A stretch of DNA of 37,318 nucleotides from Campylobacteraceae bacterium (GTDB taxonomy: Bacteria; Campylobacterota; Campylobacteria; Campylobacterales; Arcobacteraceae): NCBI GenBank assembly GCA_013215985.1, contig JABSOL010000007.1:1-37318 (forward strand). Reading direction: 5' to 3'. The notes under the pieces were generated by a model. The model worked only from the letters and a program-made list of their open reading frames with translations. It was not told the DNA's origin and made no database searches. Made by a program: the position numbers and the translations under genes. This document shows, piece by piece, positions 28,256-37,318 of the stretch (its first letter is position 1; each line of letters starts with the position of its first letter).

Positions 28256-30276
28256 TTTAACTCCTCACTTATTTTGTTTAATTCTATTTCAAAACGTTTG
28301 TTTTTTAAACTTCTAGAATCATATAAACTAACTGGTTCGCTATAACCTCGACCTTCAATACTTAAACGTTTTTTACTAATACCTCTTTTTACTAATTCAT
28401 TTTTTAATATTTTTGCTCGCTTTTGAGTTAATTTAATTGCCATATTTAAATCAACTGAATTTGTTTCATTGATATGTGAAATAATTAAAGCATTTACATT
28501 TTTATTATTATTTAAATACTTAGTAAATATTTTTATTTCAGAATCCAAATCATTTGTTAATACAAACTTTTTATTTTTAAAATCTGATTTAATTAGAAAA
28601 GAAATAGAACAACCTTCTAAATTAACATTATGACCTATTGGAGTTTTTAGACAAGTATCAATATAATCTTTTACTCCATCTTTATCACTATCAAGTGCAC
28701 ATCCATTATTATCAACAAGTGCCCCAATAGGTGTAAATTTACATTGATCGATAGAATTATCAACTCCATCTTCATCATTATCTAATTTATTTTTTTTACA
28801 ACCATAAGGCATAATATTGTTTTCTTTTAATGAATTATCACAAAGATCAAGATCATCATTAATATTATCGTTATCAACATCTAATTTAATTGGTAAAACA
28901 TCTAAGATATTTGTTTTTTTATCGCTATAAAGATTAACTTTTGATGTAAAGTCTTTTGTATCACCAACAATAGACACAACTAATAATCCCATTGCATCTA
29001 AAATACGATATTTCGAAAACAATAACTCGTACTGTGCAGTAATAATTTGACTTCTTGAATTAATAACATCATTTTGAGCTGTCAAAAGATCTAGTAAAGT
29101 ACGTTTACCTAAATCATACTCTTCTTTGTACAATTCTAGAGTTTCTTCACTAAATGTACTATATTCTTGTAAATAAATAAGTTGCTCATCAATCATTTTA
29201 TAAGCACTCCAAGATAAATTAAGACCTTCGATAACTTGTCGTTTTAAATCTCTTTTTTTAGCTATTTCTTGATTTATTTTACTTACATGTTTTTGCACAT
29301 TTGCAGTATGTGCTCCCCCACTAAAAAAATTATATGACAAAAGGATACGTGCACGAAACCTGTCATCAGGAGCATCAAATAAATTTCTATCTTCTACATC
29401 ATTATAAGTCTGGCTTAATTCTAAATCAATTCTTGGATAATAATCTTTTTTTCTCTGTTTCCATAATGCCTGTGACCCTTGAATATTGTATTTACTAACT
29501 AGTAAAGATGGGTTATGTTTAATTGAATACATTGCAGCTCTTTCTATACTTTCAGGCATAGCAATTTCAAAATCTGGCTTTTTCATAGAATTTATTACTG
29601 GCATTCGACCTAATAATCTTCTGTAGCTATAACCTGAATCTATTTCATTATTTTTTTGTACAATTAAATTTGATTTTGCAAGTGAAAGAGCTGATTGAAT
29701 TTTTTTAACCTCAGAATTAGTAGTCAATCCCGAGTCAAAAAGATCTTTCACTTTTATATATATTCTTTGATTAATTTGTACATTTTCTCTAGCTATTTTA
29801 GTTAATTCATTAGAACGAAGAACATTGATATATGCATTTGTCATTTTAAATGCTATATCATTTGATTTTTCAATATAATTATAGGCAGCTGCAAGTATTC
29901 TTGATTCTTCATAATCTACTTTATGCATTGTGCTAAAACCATTAAATATATTTTGGGTTAAAGTAAAAGAAGTTTCATAACTACCATAACTATCATTTAT
30001 TACTTGGTGATTATATTCTTTATCTTTTTTATTTTTAATATTACCCGCTTCTGTTTGTCCAAAAGTAGCTCTTAAATCAAGCTTAGGATAATATTCAGAC
30101 TCAGCTATTTTTAGATCTTCTTTGGTTGCTCTAAAATTATTAAGCCTTTCTTGAATAACTGGATTGTTTTTCAAGACTTCGGATATACTCTGTTTTAGGG
30201 TAATTGAAGATAATGTAGTTACAAATATACAACAAAAACCTAAATATACTAATTTCTTATTCATGACAATTACCAC
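28252..30276 (-). CDS. TolC family outer membrane protein with C-terminal TSP3-like and OmpA-like domain
   Basis: N-term LKQSISEVLKNNPVIQERLNNFRATKEDLKIAESEYYPKLDLRATFG..., VNLSW-like TolC repeat; C-term DNDEDGVDNSIDQCKFTPIGALVDNNGC...DKDGVKDYIDTCLKTPIGHNVNLEGC...KLTQKRAKILKNELVKRGISKKRLSIEGRGYSEP...NKRFEIEL. Start may be GTG at 30276 or ATG at 30264. Confidence 0.9.
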   Translation of the reverse strand: MVIVMNKKLVYLGFCCIFVTTLSSITLKQSISEVLKNNPVIQERLNNFRATKEDLKIAESEYYPKLDLRATFGQTEAGNIKNKKDKEYNHQVINDSYGSYETSFTLTQNIFNGFSTMHKVDYEESRILAAAYNYIEKSNDIAFKMTNAYINVLRSNELTKIARENVQINQRIYIKVKDLFDSGLTTNSEVKKIQSALSLAKSNLIVQKNNEIDSGYSYRRLLGRMPVINSMKKPDFEIAMPESIERAAMYSIKHNPSLLVSKYNIQGSQALWKQRKKDYYPRIDLELSQTYNDVEDRNLFDAPDDRFRARILLSYNFFSGGAHTANVQKHVSKINQEIAKKRDLKRQVIEGLNLSWSAYKMIDEQLIYLQEYSTFSEETLELYKEEYDLGKRTLLDLLTAQNDVINSRSQIITAQYELLFSKYRILDAMGLLVVSIVGDTKDFTSKVNLYSDKKTNILDVLPIKLDVDNDNINDDLDLCDNSLKENNIMPYGCKKNKLDNDEDGVDNSIDQCKFTPIGALVDNNGCALDSDKDGVKDYIDTCLKTPIGHNVNLEGCSISFLIKSDFKNKKFVLTNDLDSEIKIFTKYLNNNKNVNALIISHINETNSVDLNMAIKLTQKRAKILKNELVKRGISKKRLSIEGRGYSEPVSLYDSRSLKNKRFEIELNKISEELK

Positions 30277-30717
30277 TCTTTATTAATTATTTTGTCAAAT
30301 CTATAATATTATTAATTATTAAAATAATAAGTACATAAATCCCAATAATTATCTAAATATTAAAGAATACATTTATAGTCAGTATACAAATTAACATATA
30401 AAAGCACACTTAATTAGTTATTAATATCATCTTGAAAAATAATTTATTAGATTATATAAAAATAAATAATAAAGAATTTGCTTAATATTTATGAATAAAA
30501 CAAGTAAATAATTATTATAAAATATAATATATTAATGATAATTATTAGGAAAAACAATAGAAAAAGAAGAAGTTTAATACTTAAGAATATTTAAAAGATA
30601 TAAAAAACTATTATTAAGATATAGCGATAAAAATTATATATATGAAATTTTTAGTAAATGAAGTTAATGATCTTTAGATTAGAAAAGGGATTTTATTTAT
30701 TTAAATGAAAGAAGAAT

Positions 30718-30740
30718 AAAAAAAGGGAAAACCCTTTTTT
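30718..30740 (-). terminator. Terminator downstream of purM
   Basis: AAAAAAGGG-AAAA-CCCTTTTTT hairpin next to the purM stop. Confidence 0.75.
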
Positions 30741-30750
30741 TATAAAAATC

Positions 30751-31746
30751 CTAGATAAACTCTACGCCTTTTTTACCTTTTTCAATTGTACCAATTACAT
30801 AAGCATCACTTGAGTCAAGTAAATTTTGAACCTTAGAAGGAGATACTACAAGTACCATTCCTACACCCATATTAAATGTTCTATACATTTCTTCTAATTC
30901 AACATGCTCACCTATGAAGTCAAATATAGGTAAAACTTTAATATCAGATCTTTTTACTACAGCTTTTAAATTATCTGGTAAAACTCTTGGTAAGTTTTCA
31001 GTAATCCCACCACCTGTAATATGGGCTAAAGCATTAATATTATCTTTATTATTTTTGAATTCTTTTACATAAATTCTAGTTGGTTCTAATAAAACATTTT
31101 TTAAAGCTTTTCCTTGAAAATCATCATCTAAATTCATTTCTAATTTATCAAATAAAACTTTTCTTACAAGTGAAAAACCATTTGAGTGAATACCTGAAGA
31201 AGGAAGTGCCATTAAAATGTCACCTTCTGAGATTCTCTCAATTCTATTTAACTCATCTTTTTCTGCAATTCCTACACAAAAACCGGCTAAATCAAAATCA
31301 CCTTCTTGGTACATTCCTGGCATTTCTGCAGTTTCACCACCAACAAGTGCACACTCACTTAAAATACAGCCCTTAGCTATACCTTTTATAACTAATGAAG
31401 CTTCTTCCACATTAAGTTTTGCTGTTGCATAATAGTCTAGAAAAAATAAAGGTTCTCCGAAATTACATAATAAATCATTTGTACACATGGCAACTAAATC
31501 AATACCTACTGTGTCAAATATTTTAGCATCAATTGCTAATTTAAGTTTTGTTCCAACTCCGTCAGTTCCTGATAATAAAACTGGTTTTTTATAACCTTCG
31601 GGTAATTCAAAAGCACCTGCAAAAGAACCAATTCCACCAAGTACTCCTGGTATTTTAGTCGATTTAACAAACGGTTTAATATTCTCAACAAATTGATTTC
31701 CAGCATCAATATCTACACCTGCGTCTTTATAACTAACTGTTGCCAC
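30751..31746 (-). CDS. purM: Phosphoribosylformylglycinamidine cyclo-ligase
   Basis: SYKDAGVDIDAGNQFVENIKPFVKST...LLSGTDGVGTKLKLA...GVDLVAMCTND-like IGIDLVAMCTNDLL...GGETAEMPGMY...HITGGGITENLPRVLP. Confidence 0.98.
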   Translation of the reverse strand: MATVSYKDAGVDIDAGNQFVENIKPFVKSTKIPGVLGGIGSFAGAFELPEGYKKPVLLSGTDGVGTKLKLAIDAKIFDTVGIDLVAMCTNDLLCNFGEPLFFLDYYATAKLNVEEASLVIKGIAKGCILSECALVGGETAEMPGMYQEGDFDLAGFCVGIAEKDELNRIERISEGDILMALPSSGIHSNGFSLVRKVLFDKLEMNLDDDFQGKALKNVLLEPTRIYVKEFKNNKDNINALAHITGGGITENLPRVLPDNLKAVVKRSDIKVLPIFDFIGEHVELEEMYRTFNMGVGMVLVVSPSKVQNLLDSSDAYVIGTIEKGKKGVEFI

Positions 31747-31935
31747 GTATTTCCTTCATATTTTATGTCAAAATTAAATTCTAATGTGCAGGTCTAGATG
31801 AAAAAAAATAAAAACAAGCACAAAAAAATACACCTTATTACTCTTAACTATCACGAGTATTGTATCTAAACATTTATAAATCATTAGCAAAATTTTCAAA
31901 TATTTTTAAAAGAAATATTATAGTAATATTATTGA

Positions 31936-32526
31936 ATGAATAAACAAATATTTAAATATGCCATTGCTTTAACAGGTGGAATTGCAACAGGGAAAAGTAC
32001 TGTTTCAAAACTTTTATTAGAAAATAATTTTCACATAATTGATGCTGATTTAATTGCGCATACAATTCTTGATGACAACTATTCACAAATAATTTCCCTA
32101 TTTGGGCAAGAATACGTTGAGAATAAAAAAGTACTAAGAAAGAAACTTGGAAAGTTAATTTTCTCTAAAATTGAAGAAAAAGAAAAATTAGAAAATCTTC
32201 TTCATCCTTTAATTAAAAAAGAAATAGAAAATCAAGCTAAAGTTGAAGATTTAAAAGAAAAAATATACTTTATTGATATACCTTTGTTTTTTGAGAGAAT
32301 GCATTATGATATATCAAAATGTTTAGTAATATATATAAATAAAAACATACAAATACAAAGATTAAAACTAAGAGATAATATAAATGAAAAAGAAGCTTTA
32401 TTAAAAATTTCAAATCAAATACCAATTGATGATAAAAAAGAAAAAGCAGACTACGTAATTAATAACGAAGATACTTTAGAAAACTTAAGAATTAAAGTAA
32501 AAAACTTTATCAAGGAAATTATATGA
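31936..32526 (+). CDS. coaE: Dephospho-CoA kinase
   Basis: ALTGGIATGKSTVSKLLLENNFHIIDADLIAH...FIDIPLFFE. Confidence 0.95.
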   Translation: MNKQIFKYAIALTGGIATGKSTVSKLLLENNFHIIDADLIAHTILDDNYSQIISLFGQEYVENKKVLRKKLGKLIFSKIEEKEKLENLLHPLIKKEIENQAKVEDLKEKIYFIDIPLFFERMHYDISKCLVIYINKNIQIQRLKLRDNINEKEALLKISNQIPIDDKKEKADYVINNEDTLENLRIKVKNFIKEII

Positions 32527-33260
32527 CTTATACAAAATACTCAGCAAGTGGAAATGATTTTGTTATTTTCCATACATTTATAAAAAAAGATTATTCATCT
32601 TTAGCAAAAGAATTATGTTCAAGAACTGAAGGAATTGGAGCAGATGGTTTAATTGTATTAGTTCCCCACCCTAAGCTTTCATATGAATGGTTATTTTATA
32701 ATTCTGATGGTAGCGAAGCTGCTATGTGCGGAAATGGTACAAGAGCTTGTGCCCATTATGCGATTTCTAATAACTTAGCTAAGAACTTTCATACATTTTT
32801 AACAGCTGCAGGAGAGATTACTTGTGAAGTTGATAAAAATACTGTTCAAACACAATTATCACCTTATGTAGTAATAAAAGAAGAGTTTGAAGAAGAAGGA
32901 TATACTTGGTATTTAGTAGATACAGGTGTTCCTCACTTAGTTTGTTTAGTTGATAATTTAGATAAATATAATCATGTTTTATGCTCAAAAATGAGATATT
33001 TATATAATGCTAATGTAAACTTTGCAAAAGTAGAAAATAATAAACTTTTTGTAAGAACTTATGAAAGAGGTGTTGAAGGTGAGACATTAGCTTGTGGAAC
33101 TGGAATGGCTGCTTGTTTTTTAAGAGCAAATAATTTAAATCTTGTAGATGATAAAATATTTGTTTATCCTAAAAGTGGGGAAGAACTTACTTTAAGTAAA
33201 AAACACAATACAATATATTTTAAAGGAAGTGTAAAACAAGTTTTCACTACGCAAATATAA
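32523..33260 (+). CDS. dapF: Diaminopimelate epimerase
   Basis: YTKYSASGNDFVIFH...SDGSEAAMCGNGTRACAHYA...RTYERGVEGETLACGTGMAA. Confidence 0.97.
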   Translation: MTYTKYSASGNDFVIFHTFIKKDYSSLAKELCSRTEGIGADGLIVLVPHPKLSYEWLFYNSDGSEAAMCGNGTRACAHYAISNNLAKNFHTFLTAAGEITCEVDKNTVQTQLSPYVVIKEEFEEEGYTWYLVDTGVPHLVCLVDNLDKYNHVLCSKMRYLYNANVNFAKVENNKLFVRTYERGVEGETLACGTGMAACFLRANNLNLVDDKIFVYPKSGEELTLSKKHNTIYFKGSVKQVFTTQI

Positions 33261-33970
33261 TGAAACTCTTAATATTAAGTTTTTTCATACTAACTTCACT
33301 TTATTCAGGTGTTTTACCAAAAGAATACTATGAAATAAAAGATGTTAAAAAGAAAAAAGAATACTTTTTTAATTTTTTATATCCTTCAATTAAAAAAGAA
33401 AATCTTTCTATAATTGAAGAGAGAAATTTTATTCTTTCACTAAAGATGAATCAAAATCTTAAAACAAATGAATACAATAAACTTCATGTTCTAGCAAATA
33501 AATATTTAGTAAAAGATGTTTATAATTATAAAAAACTATTAAGAAGAGTGGATATTATTCCTGCTTCTTTAGCTTTATCACAAGCAGCAGTTGAGAGTGG
33601 TTGGGGGAAAAGTAGATTTGTAAAACTTGGTAATAACTTATTTGGACACTGGACGTATGGAGAGAAAGGAATTATTCCTTTAAAACGAAATAAAGGTGCA
33701 AAACACAAAATCAGAATCTTTTCCTCATTTGATGAATCTATAAAAGCATATATGTTTAATCTTAATACAAATAGAGCATATAAATCATTTAGAAAAAAAC
33801 GTTCACTTCTAAGACTTAAAAATAAAAAAGTCGATGGATTAACCCTATCTCAAACATTAATTAATTATTCTCAAATTAGAGAAGAATATTTGACAATATT
33901 AAAATCTATGATTTTATTTAATAAATTAAAAAAATATGATGACAAATTCAATAAGGAATCAAATAAATGA
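33260..33970 (+). CDS. Glucosaminidase-domain protein (Bax/FlgJ-like peptidoglycan hydrolase)
   Basis: Signal peptide; PASLALSQAAVESGWGKSRFVKLGNNLFGHWTYGEKGIIP...KIRIFSSFDESIKAYMFNLNTNRAYKSFR. Confidence 0.9.
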   Translation: MKLLILSFFILTSLYSGVLPKEYYEIKDVKKKKEYFFNFLYPSIKKENLSIIEERNFILSLKMNQNLKTNEYNKLHVLANKYLVKDVYNYKKLLRRVDIIPASLALSQAAVESGWGKSRFVKLGNNLFGHWTYGEKGIIPLKRNKGAKHKIRIFSSFDESIKAYMFNLNTNRAYKSFRKKRSLLRLKNKKVDGLTLSQTLINYSQIREEYLTILKSMILFNKLKKYDDKFNKESNK

Positions 33971-34566
33971 TATTTACAGCACCACTAAAAATGAAGTCTA
34001 AAAAAGTATTATTGTTAGGATCTTGAGAACTTGGAAAAGAACTAGTAATTGAAGCACAGAGATTAGGATTAGAAACAATTGCAGTTGATTCATATAATAA
34101 TGCACCAGCTCATTTATTAGCTAATAAATCATATGTAAGTAGAAAAGAAAAACCTGATTTTATTTTGCCAGAAATTAAAGCTATTAATCTAGAAGCTTTA
34201 TTTGAAGCTGAAAAAGAAGGTTTTAATGTAATTCCAAATGCAGATGCTGTAAATAAAACAATGAATAGAAAAAACATTCGTGAATTTGTGGCAAAATATT
34301 TAAAAATAAAAACAGGAAACTATGAATTTGTATCTACTTTAGAAGACTTAGGATCAGCAGCATATAAAGCAAAAAATGATACTTATAATCCAGAGATTAT
34401 AATTGATGATAAAGCTTTTACAAAAGATTCACTTATTAGAGTATTTGGGAAACCTCAATCTCATGAAGGAAGAAGAATGGCAATCATATTAACATATGAT
34501 AAAGATTCCTCAGAAAAAGCACTAGACAAGGCTAAAAAATTAATAACGTATATTGAAGATAAGTAA
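33967..34566 (+). pseudogene. purT: Decayed purT (formate-dependent GAR transformylase): nonsense codon plus large internal deletion
   Basis: Frame from ATG 33967: [56 protein letters not shown]...[54 protein letters not shown], then directly the C-terminal [21 protein letters not shown] at 34024-34026 replaces the Gly of GSGELGKE; the ATP-grasp core is missing. Confidence 0.88.
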
Positions 34567-34625
34567 TAATAGAATAATTTTTATATAACTTATTGTATAC
34601 TATTATCATAAAAAAAAGGACGAAA

Positions 34626-35216
34626 ATGAAAAAAATTATTATTAACACTTTAGGAGCTTTATCAATGGCTTCTTTATTATTTACAGGTTGTGGTAGTACT
34701 CAAGATCCAATGACTCCATCAGTTAAAACATATGTAAATCCTGAATTAGTAGGAGCTCCAAAATGGGTAATGATGCCTTTTGTTGAAGGTACTATTTCTG
34801 ATGTTGGTTCAGCTCCAACAAATGCAGGTAATGATTTTTCTTTTCAAAGAGAAGAAGCAATGGCTGATGCGAGAGATAACTTAGCTAAACAAATTGCTAC
34901 TAAAGTTTCAAATATGTTTAAATCATATAAAGCTTCTACTGGTTCTGGTACAAGTGCAACATTTGATAAATCAAGTGAAAGAGTTTCAAAACAAATTGCA
35001 TCTGAAACATTAAGTGGAACAGTTGTTAAAGATACTTGGATTTCAAGTTCTGGAACTTTCTATATTTTAATGGCAGTAGATACTCAAAGTGTAAGTAACA
35101 TGATGGAAAAAACAGCTAAAACTTCATTTAAAAATGATAAAGCAATGTATCAAAAATTCTTAGCATCAAAAGCACAAGGTGAGCTTGATAGAGAATTAGA
35201 AACATATAATAAATAA
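34626..35216 (+). CDS. LPP20 family lipoprotein
   Basis: Lipobox MASLLFTGC; SFQREEAMADARDNLAKQIATKVSNMFKSY...GTVVKDTWISSSGTFYILMAVDTQSV. Start set at MKKIII (34626) rather than the track's 34593. Confidence 0.85.
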   Translation: MKKIIINTLGALSMASLLFTGCGSTQDPMTPSVKTYVNPELVGAPKWVMMPFVEGTISDVGSAPTNAGNDFSFQREEAMADARDNLAKQIATKVSNMFKSYKASTGSGTSATFDKSSERVSKQIASETLSGTVVKDTWISSSGTFYILMAVDTQSVSNMMEKTAKTSFKNDKAMYQKFLASKAQGELDRELETYNK

Positions 35217-35235
35217 TACGAAGGGATTCCTTCGT

Positions 35236-35640
35236 ATGCAAAAAAATATATTATTATTAATAAGTTTGTTGTTGTTTGTATCTTGTTCATCAGATACTGC
35301 AAACCTGCAAAAACAAACAAATTCTGAACCATCTTGGTTATTTAACCCTCAAACCACATCAAAACTAGCAGCAGTTGGTTGTGCCCAAATACATATTAAT
35401 GGTATACATGCTCAAAAAAAACTTGCAATATCAAGAGCTATTGAACAAATTGCTTTACAAAAAAATGCAAAAGTAGATGTAATTACTTATAGAAAAAAAA
35501 CAAAGAATGGAGCAAGTATGACTTCACGAGTAATTGAGACTTCATCTGTGCAAGAAAGTCATACAAATATACAAACAATAGTAAAAGATTTTTACACTAA
35601 TCATGATAAAGAGATTTGTACTTGGGTACAGGAGAGATAA
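35236..35640 (+). CDS. Small LPP20-like lipoprotein
   Basis: Lipobox LLLFVSCS; PSWLFNPQTTSKLAAVGCAQIHINGIHAQKKLAISRAIEQIALQKNAKV. Confidence 0.75.
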   Translation: MQKNILLLISLLLFVSCSSDTANLQKQTNSEPSWLFNPQTTSKLAAVGCAQIHINGIHAQKKLAISRAIEQIALQKNAKVDVITYRKKTKNGASMTSRVIETSSVQESHTNIQTIVKDFYTNHDKEICTWVQER

Positions 35641-36770
35641 TGAAAATATTATTTTTACTTATTCCATTTTTTTTATTAGCTGATAGTTTTGAAGATTATA
35701 AAAAACAATTTGAAGCAGAACAAAACCACTATATTTCTCAAGATCAAATAGATTATAAAAACTATAAAAAAGCTTTTAATTCTTCTTATAAAGAGTATGT
35801 AAAAGAAATTAAAAAATTATGGCCAGATAAAGAACTATCTACAAAGAAAAAATGGGTTCAATATAATGAAGATTATAAAATAAAAAAAGTAGTTGATTTT
35901 GAAAAAGATAGTATTAAAATTGATGTTATTGCAAAAGATAAAATTCAAGCTATAAAAATAATAAAAACTTCTTTAAAAGACTTATTGCAAGAAAATGTTA
36001 CTACTGCTGTAAAAAAAGATCAATTAGAAAATAAAATTCTAAAAAAACTAGGCAAAAGTAATAAAATTGATTCGAATGAAAAGATTATTGCTGATGTTTT
36101 AGATAAAAAAATTATAATAAAATACAATAAACAAATAAAATCTGAAAACATAAGTATAAAACAATACAAAAAAAACAAGATTTATACAATAAAATTTAAA
36201 TTACCAAATAATACTATTCTAAAAAAAGCAAAACTTCATAGATACAATATAAATAAAGATTCTTTAAAAATGAAAATACCTAAAGAACTTGTTTATGCAA
36301 TTATGGAATCTGAAAGTTCATTTAACCCCATGGCCAGATCTAATGTTCCAGCTTATGGTTTAATGCAAATAGTTCCAAGATCTGCAGGAATTGATGCTTA
36401 TAATTTTTTATACAAAAAAAAGAAATTAGTATCATCAAGATATTTATATAAACCATCTAATAATATAAAAATGGGAACAGCTTATTTACATATATTATAT
36501 TATAGGTACTTAAAACATATAAAAGATCCACAGTCTAGACTATATTGTGTAATTGCAGCTTATAATACAGGTGCAGGTAATGTTTCACGTGCATTTATAT
36601 CAAGTACGAATATAAGAAAAGCTACAAAAAAGATAAATACTATGAGTCCAGATCAAGTTTACAATACTTTGTTAAAAAAACTTCCTTATGTTGAAACTAT
36701 TCATTATTTATCAAAAGTTAATAAAAAAGTAAAAATATATAATAATTTAATAAAAGGTAATATATTATGA
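35640..36770 (+). CDS. Lytic transglycosylase (SLT domain, MltC-like)
   Basis: MKILFLLIPFFLLADS signal; IPKELVYAIMESESSFNPMARSNVPAYGLMQIVPRSAGIDAYNFLY...NIKMGTAYLHILYYRYL...CVIAAYNTGAGNVSRAF. Start set at TAATG overlap 35640. Confidence 0.92.
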   Translation: MKILFLLIPFFLLADSFEDYKKQFEAEQNHYISQDQIDYKNYKKAFNSSYKEYVKEIKKLWPDKELSTKKKWVQYNEDYKIKKVVDFEKDSIKIDVIAKDKIQAIKIIKTSLKDLLQENVTTAVKKDQLENKILKKLGKSNKIDSNEKIIADVLDKKIIIKYNKQIKSENISIKQYKKNKIYTIKFKLPNNTILKKAKLHRYNINKDSLKMKIPKELVYAIMESESSFNPMARSNVPAYGLMQIVPRSAGIDAYNFLYKKKKLVSSRYLYKPSNNIKMGTAYLHILYYRYLKHIKDPQSRLYCVIAAYNTGAGNVSRAFISSTNIRKATKKINTMSPDQVYNTLLKKLPYVETIHYLSKVNKKVKIYNNLIKGNIL

Positions 36771-37318
36771 AAAAAATTCTTTTATTCTTAATTTTAACTA
36801 TTATTTTAAATGCAAATGCATATCAAGACTGGTTAAAAGAACAAGATACTCAGTATACAAGCTATAAAAAAACTTTTGATGAAGAGTTTTCTAAAAGTTT
36901 AAAAGAAGATTGGTCACGTTTTAACTCTTTATATAATACAAACCCATATAAAGAAAAAAAGCCTAAAACTTTACCAAAAATTAAAAAAGAAATTAAAGTC
37001 AAAAAAATAGAGATTAAAGAATCTAAAAAAATAATAGTTAAAGAACTTCCAAAAAAGATAATAAATAAAGTAAAACATACAGAAGTTAAAAAGTTCAAGA
37101 ATTCTAAAATGCTTAGTTTTTCTTTTTATTCAAATAATATTAAAGTATCTTATGATAAAAAGAATATTTTATATATTAATAAGTATTCAAAAGAAAATAT
37201 TAGTAGATTCTGGAACAACATAAGTTCAAACAATTATAAAACTACATTAAAACAGTTTAATGATTATTCAAATAATTTAAATCTAAATGATTGGGCTAAA
37301 TATTTACTTATATATAAT
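36767..37318 (+). CDS. Secreted/periplasmic protein, partial (runs off the window), N-terminal region similar to the preceding transglycosylase
   Basis: ATGA overlap with upstream stop; MKKILLFLILTIILNANAYQDWLKEQDTQYTSYKKTFDEEFSKSLKEDWSRFN... open to position 37318 (184 codons). Confidence 0.75.
   Translation, partial: MKKILLFLILTIILNANAYQDWLKEQDTQYTSYKKTFDEEFSKSLKEDWSRFNSLYNTNPYKEKKPKTLPKIKKEIKVKKIEIKESKKIIVKELPKKIINKVKHTEVKKFKNSKMLSFSFYSNNIKVSYDKKNILYINKYSKENISRFWNNISSNNYKTTLKQFNDYSNNLNLNDWAKYLLIYN

Noticed and set aside
31080-31432. Plus-strand ORFs opposite purM
   Set aside because: Antisense to well-conserved purM.
34024-34026. In-frame TGA in purT as possible selenocysteine recoding
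   Set aside because: The position is a conserved Gly in the loop, no SECIS-like structure was recognised, and the ATP-grasp core is missing; pseudogene explanation is simpler.
35616-35639. Upstream Met (MYLGTGEI) as transglycosylase start
   Set aside because: The signal peptide begins at MKILFLL (35640) with a GGAGAG RBS; the upstream extension overlaps the previous gene.

Overview
The window is an AT-rich chromosomal segment from a Campylobacterota bacterium, most likely Arcobacter-like; this is inferred from gene content and from the mrp / ispDF / cemR(HP1021-like) / pgpA neighbourhood. Most of it is housekeeping: mrp, tenA, ispDF, cemR, pgpA, carA, DUF507, purA, hisZ, purM, coaE, dapF, plus LPP20-type lipoproteins and lytic transglycosylases. 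The main accessory block is about 14.3-30.3 kb, all on the minus strand: a complete type I secretion locus for a 2910-aa LapA-like adhesin with an N-terminal retention module. It contains a LuxR-type regulator with a degenerate receiver, HlyD/LapC and LapB-like transporter parts, a protein with two OmpA-like modules, and a TolC protein carrying an OmpA-like C-terminal domain. Other notable observations: (i) a start-less, N-terminally truncated histidine kinase joined at the left edge to the tail of a compositionally foreign alpha/beta hydrolase; (ii) a decayed purT with an internal deletion and a nonsense codon; (iii) a shared palindromic operator TACTA[G/A]TTAGTA upstream of marR and of yceI, the first copy lying inside a TTGACA-N17-TATACT promoter; (iv) a near-perfect 510-bp tandem duplication in the adhesin; (v) a perfect inverted repeat TATTGTCC-ATAA-GGACAATA upstream of the adhesin. 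No tRNA, rRNA, CRISPR array, IS element or prophage was recognised.
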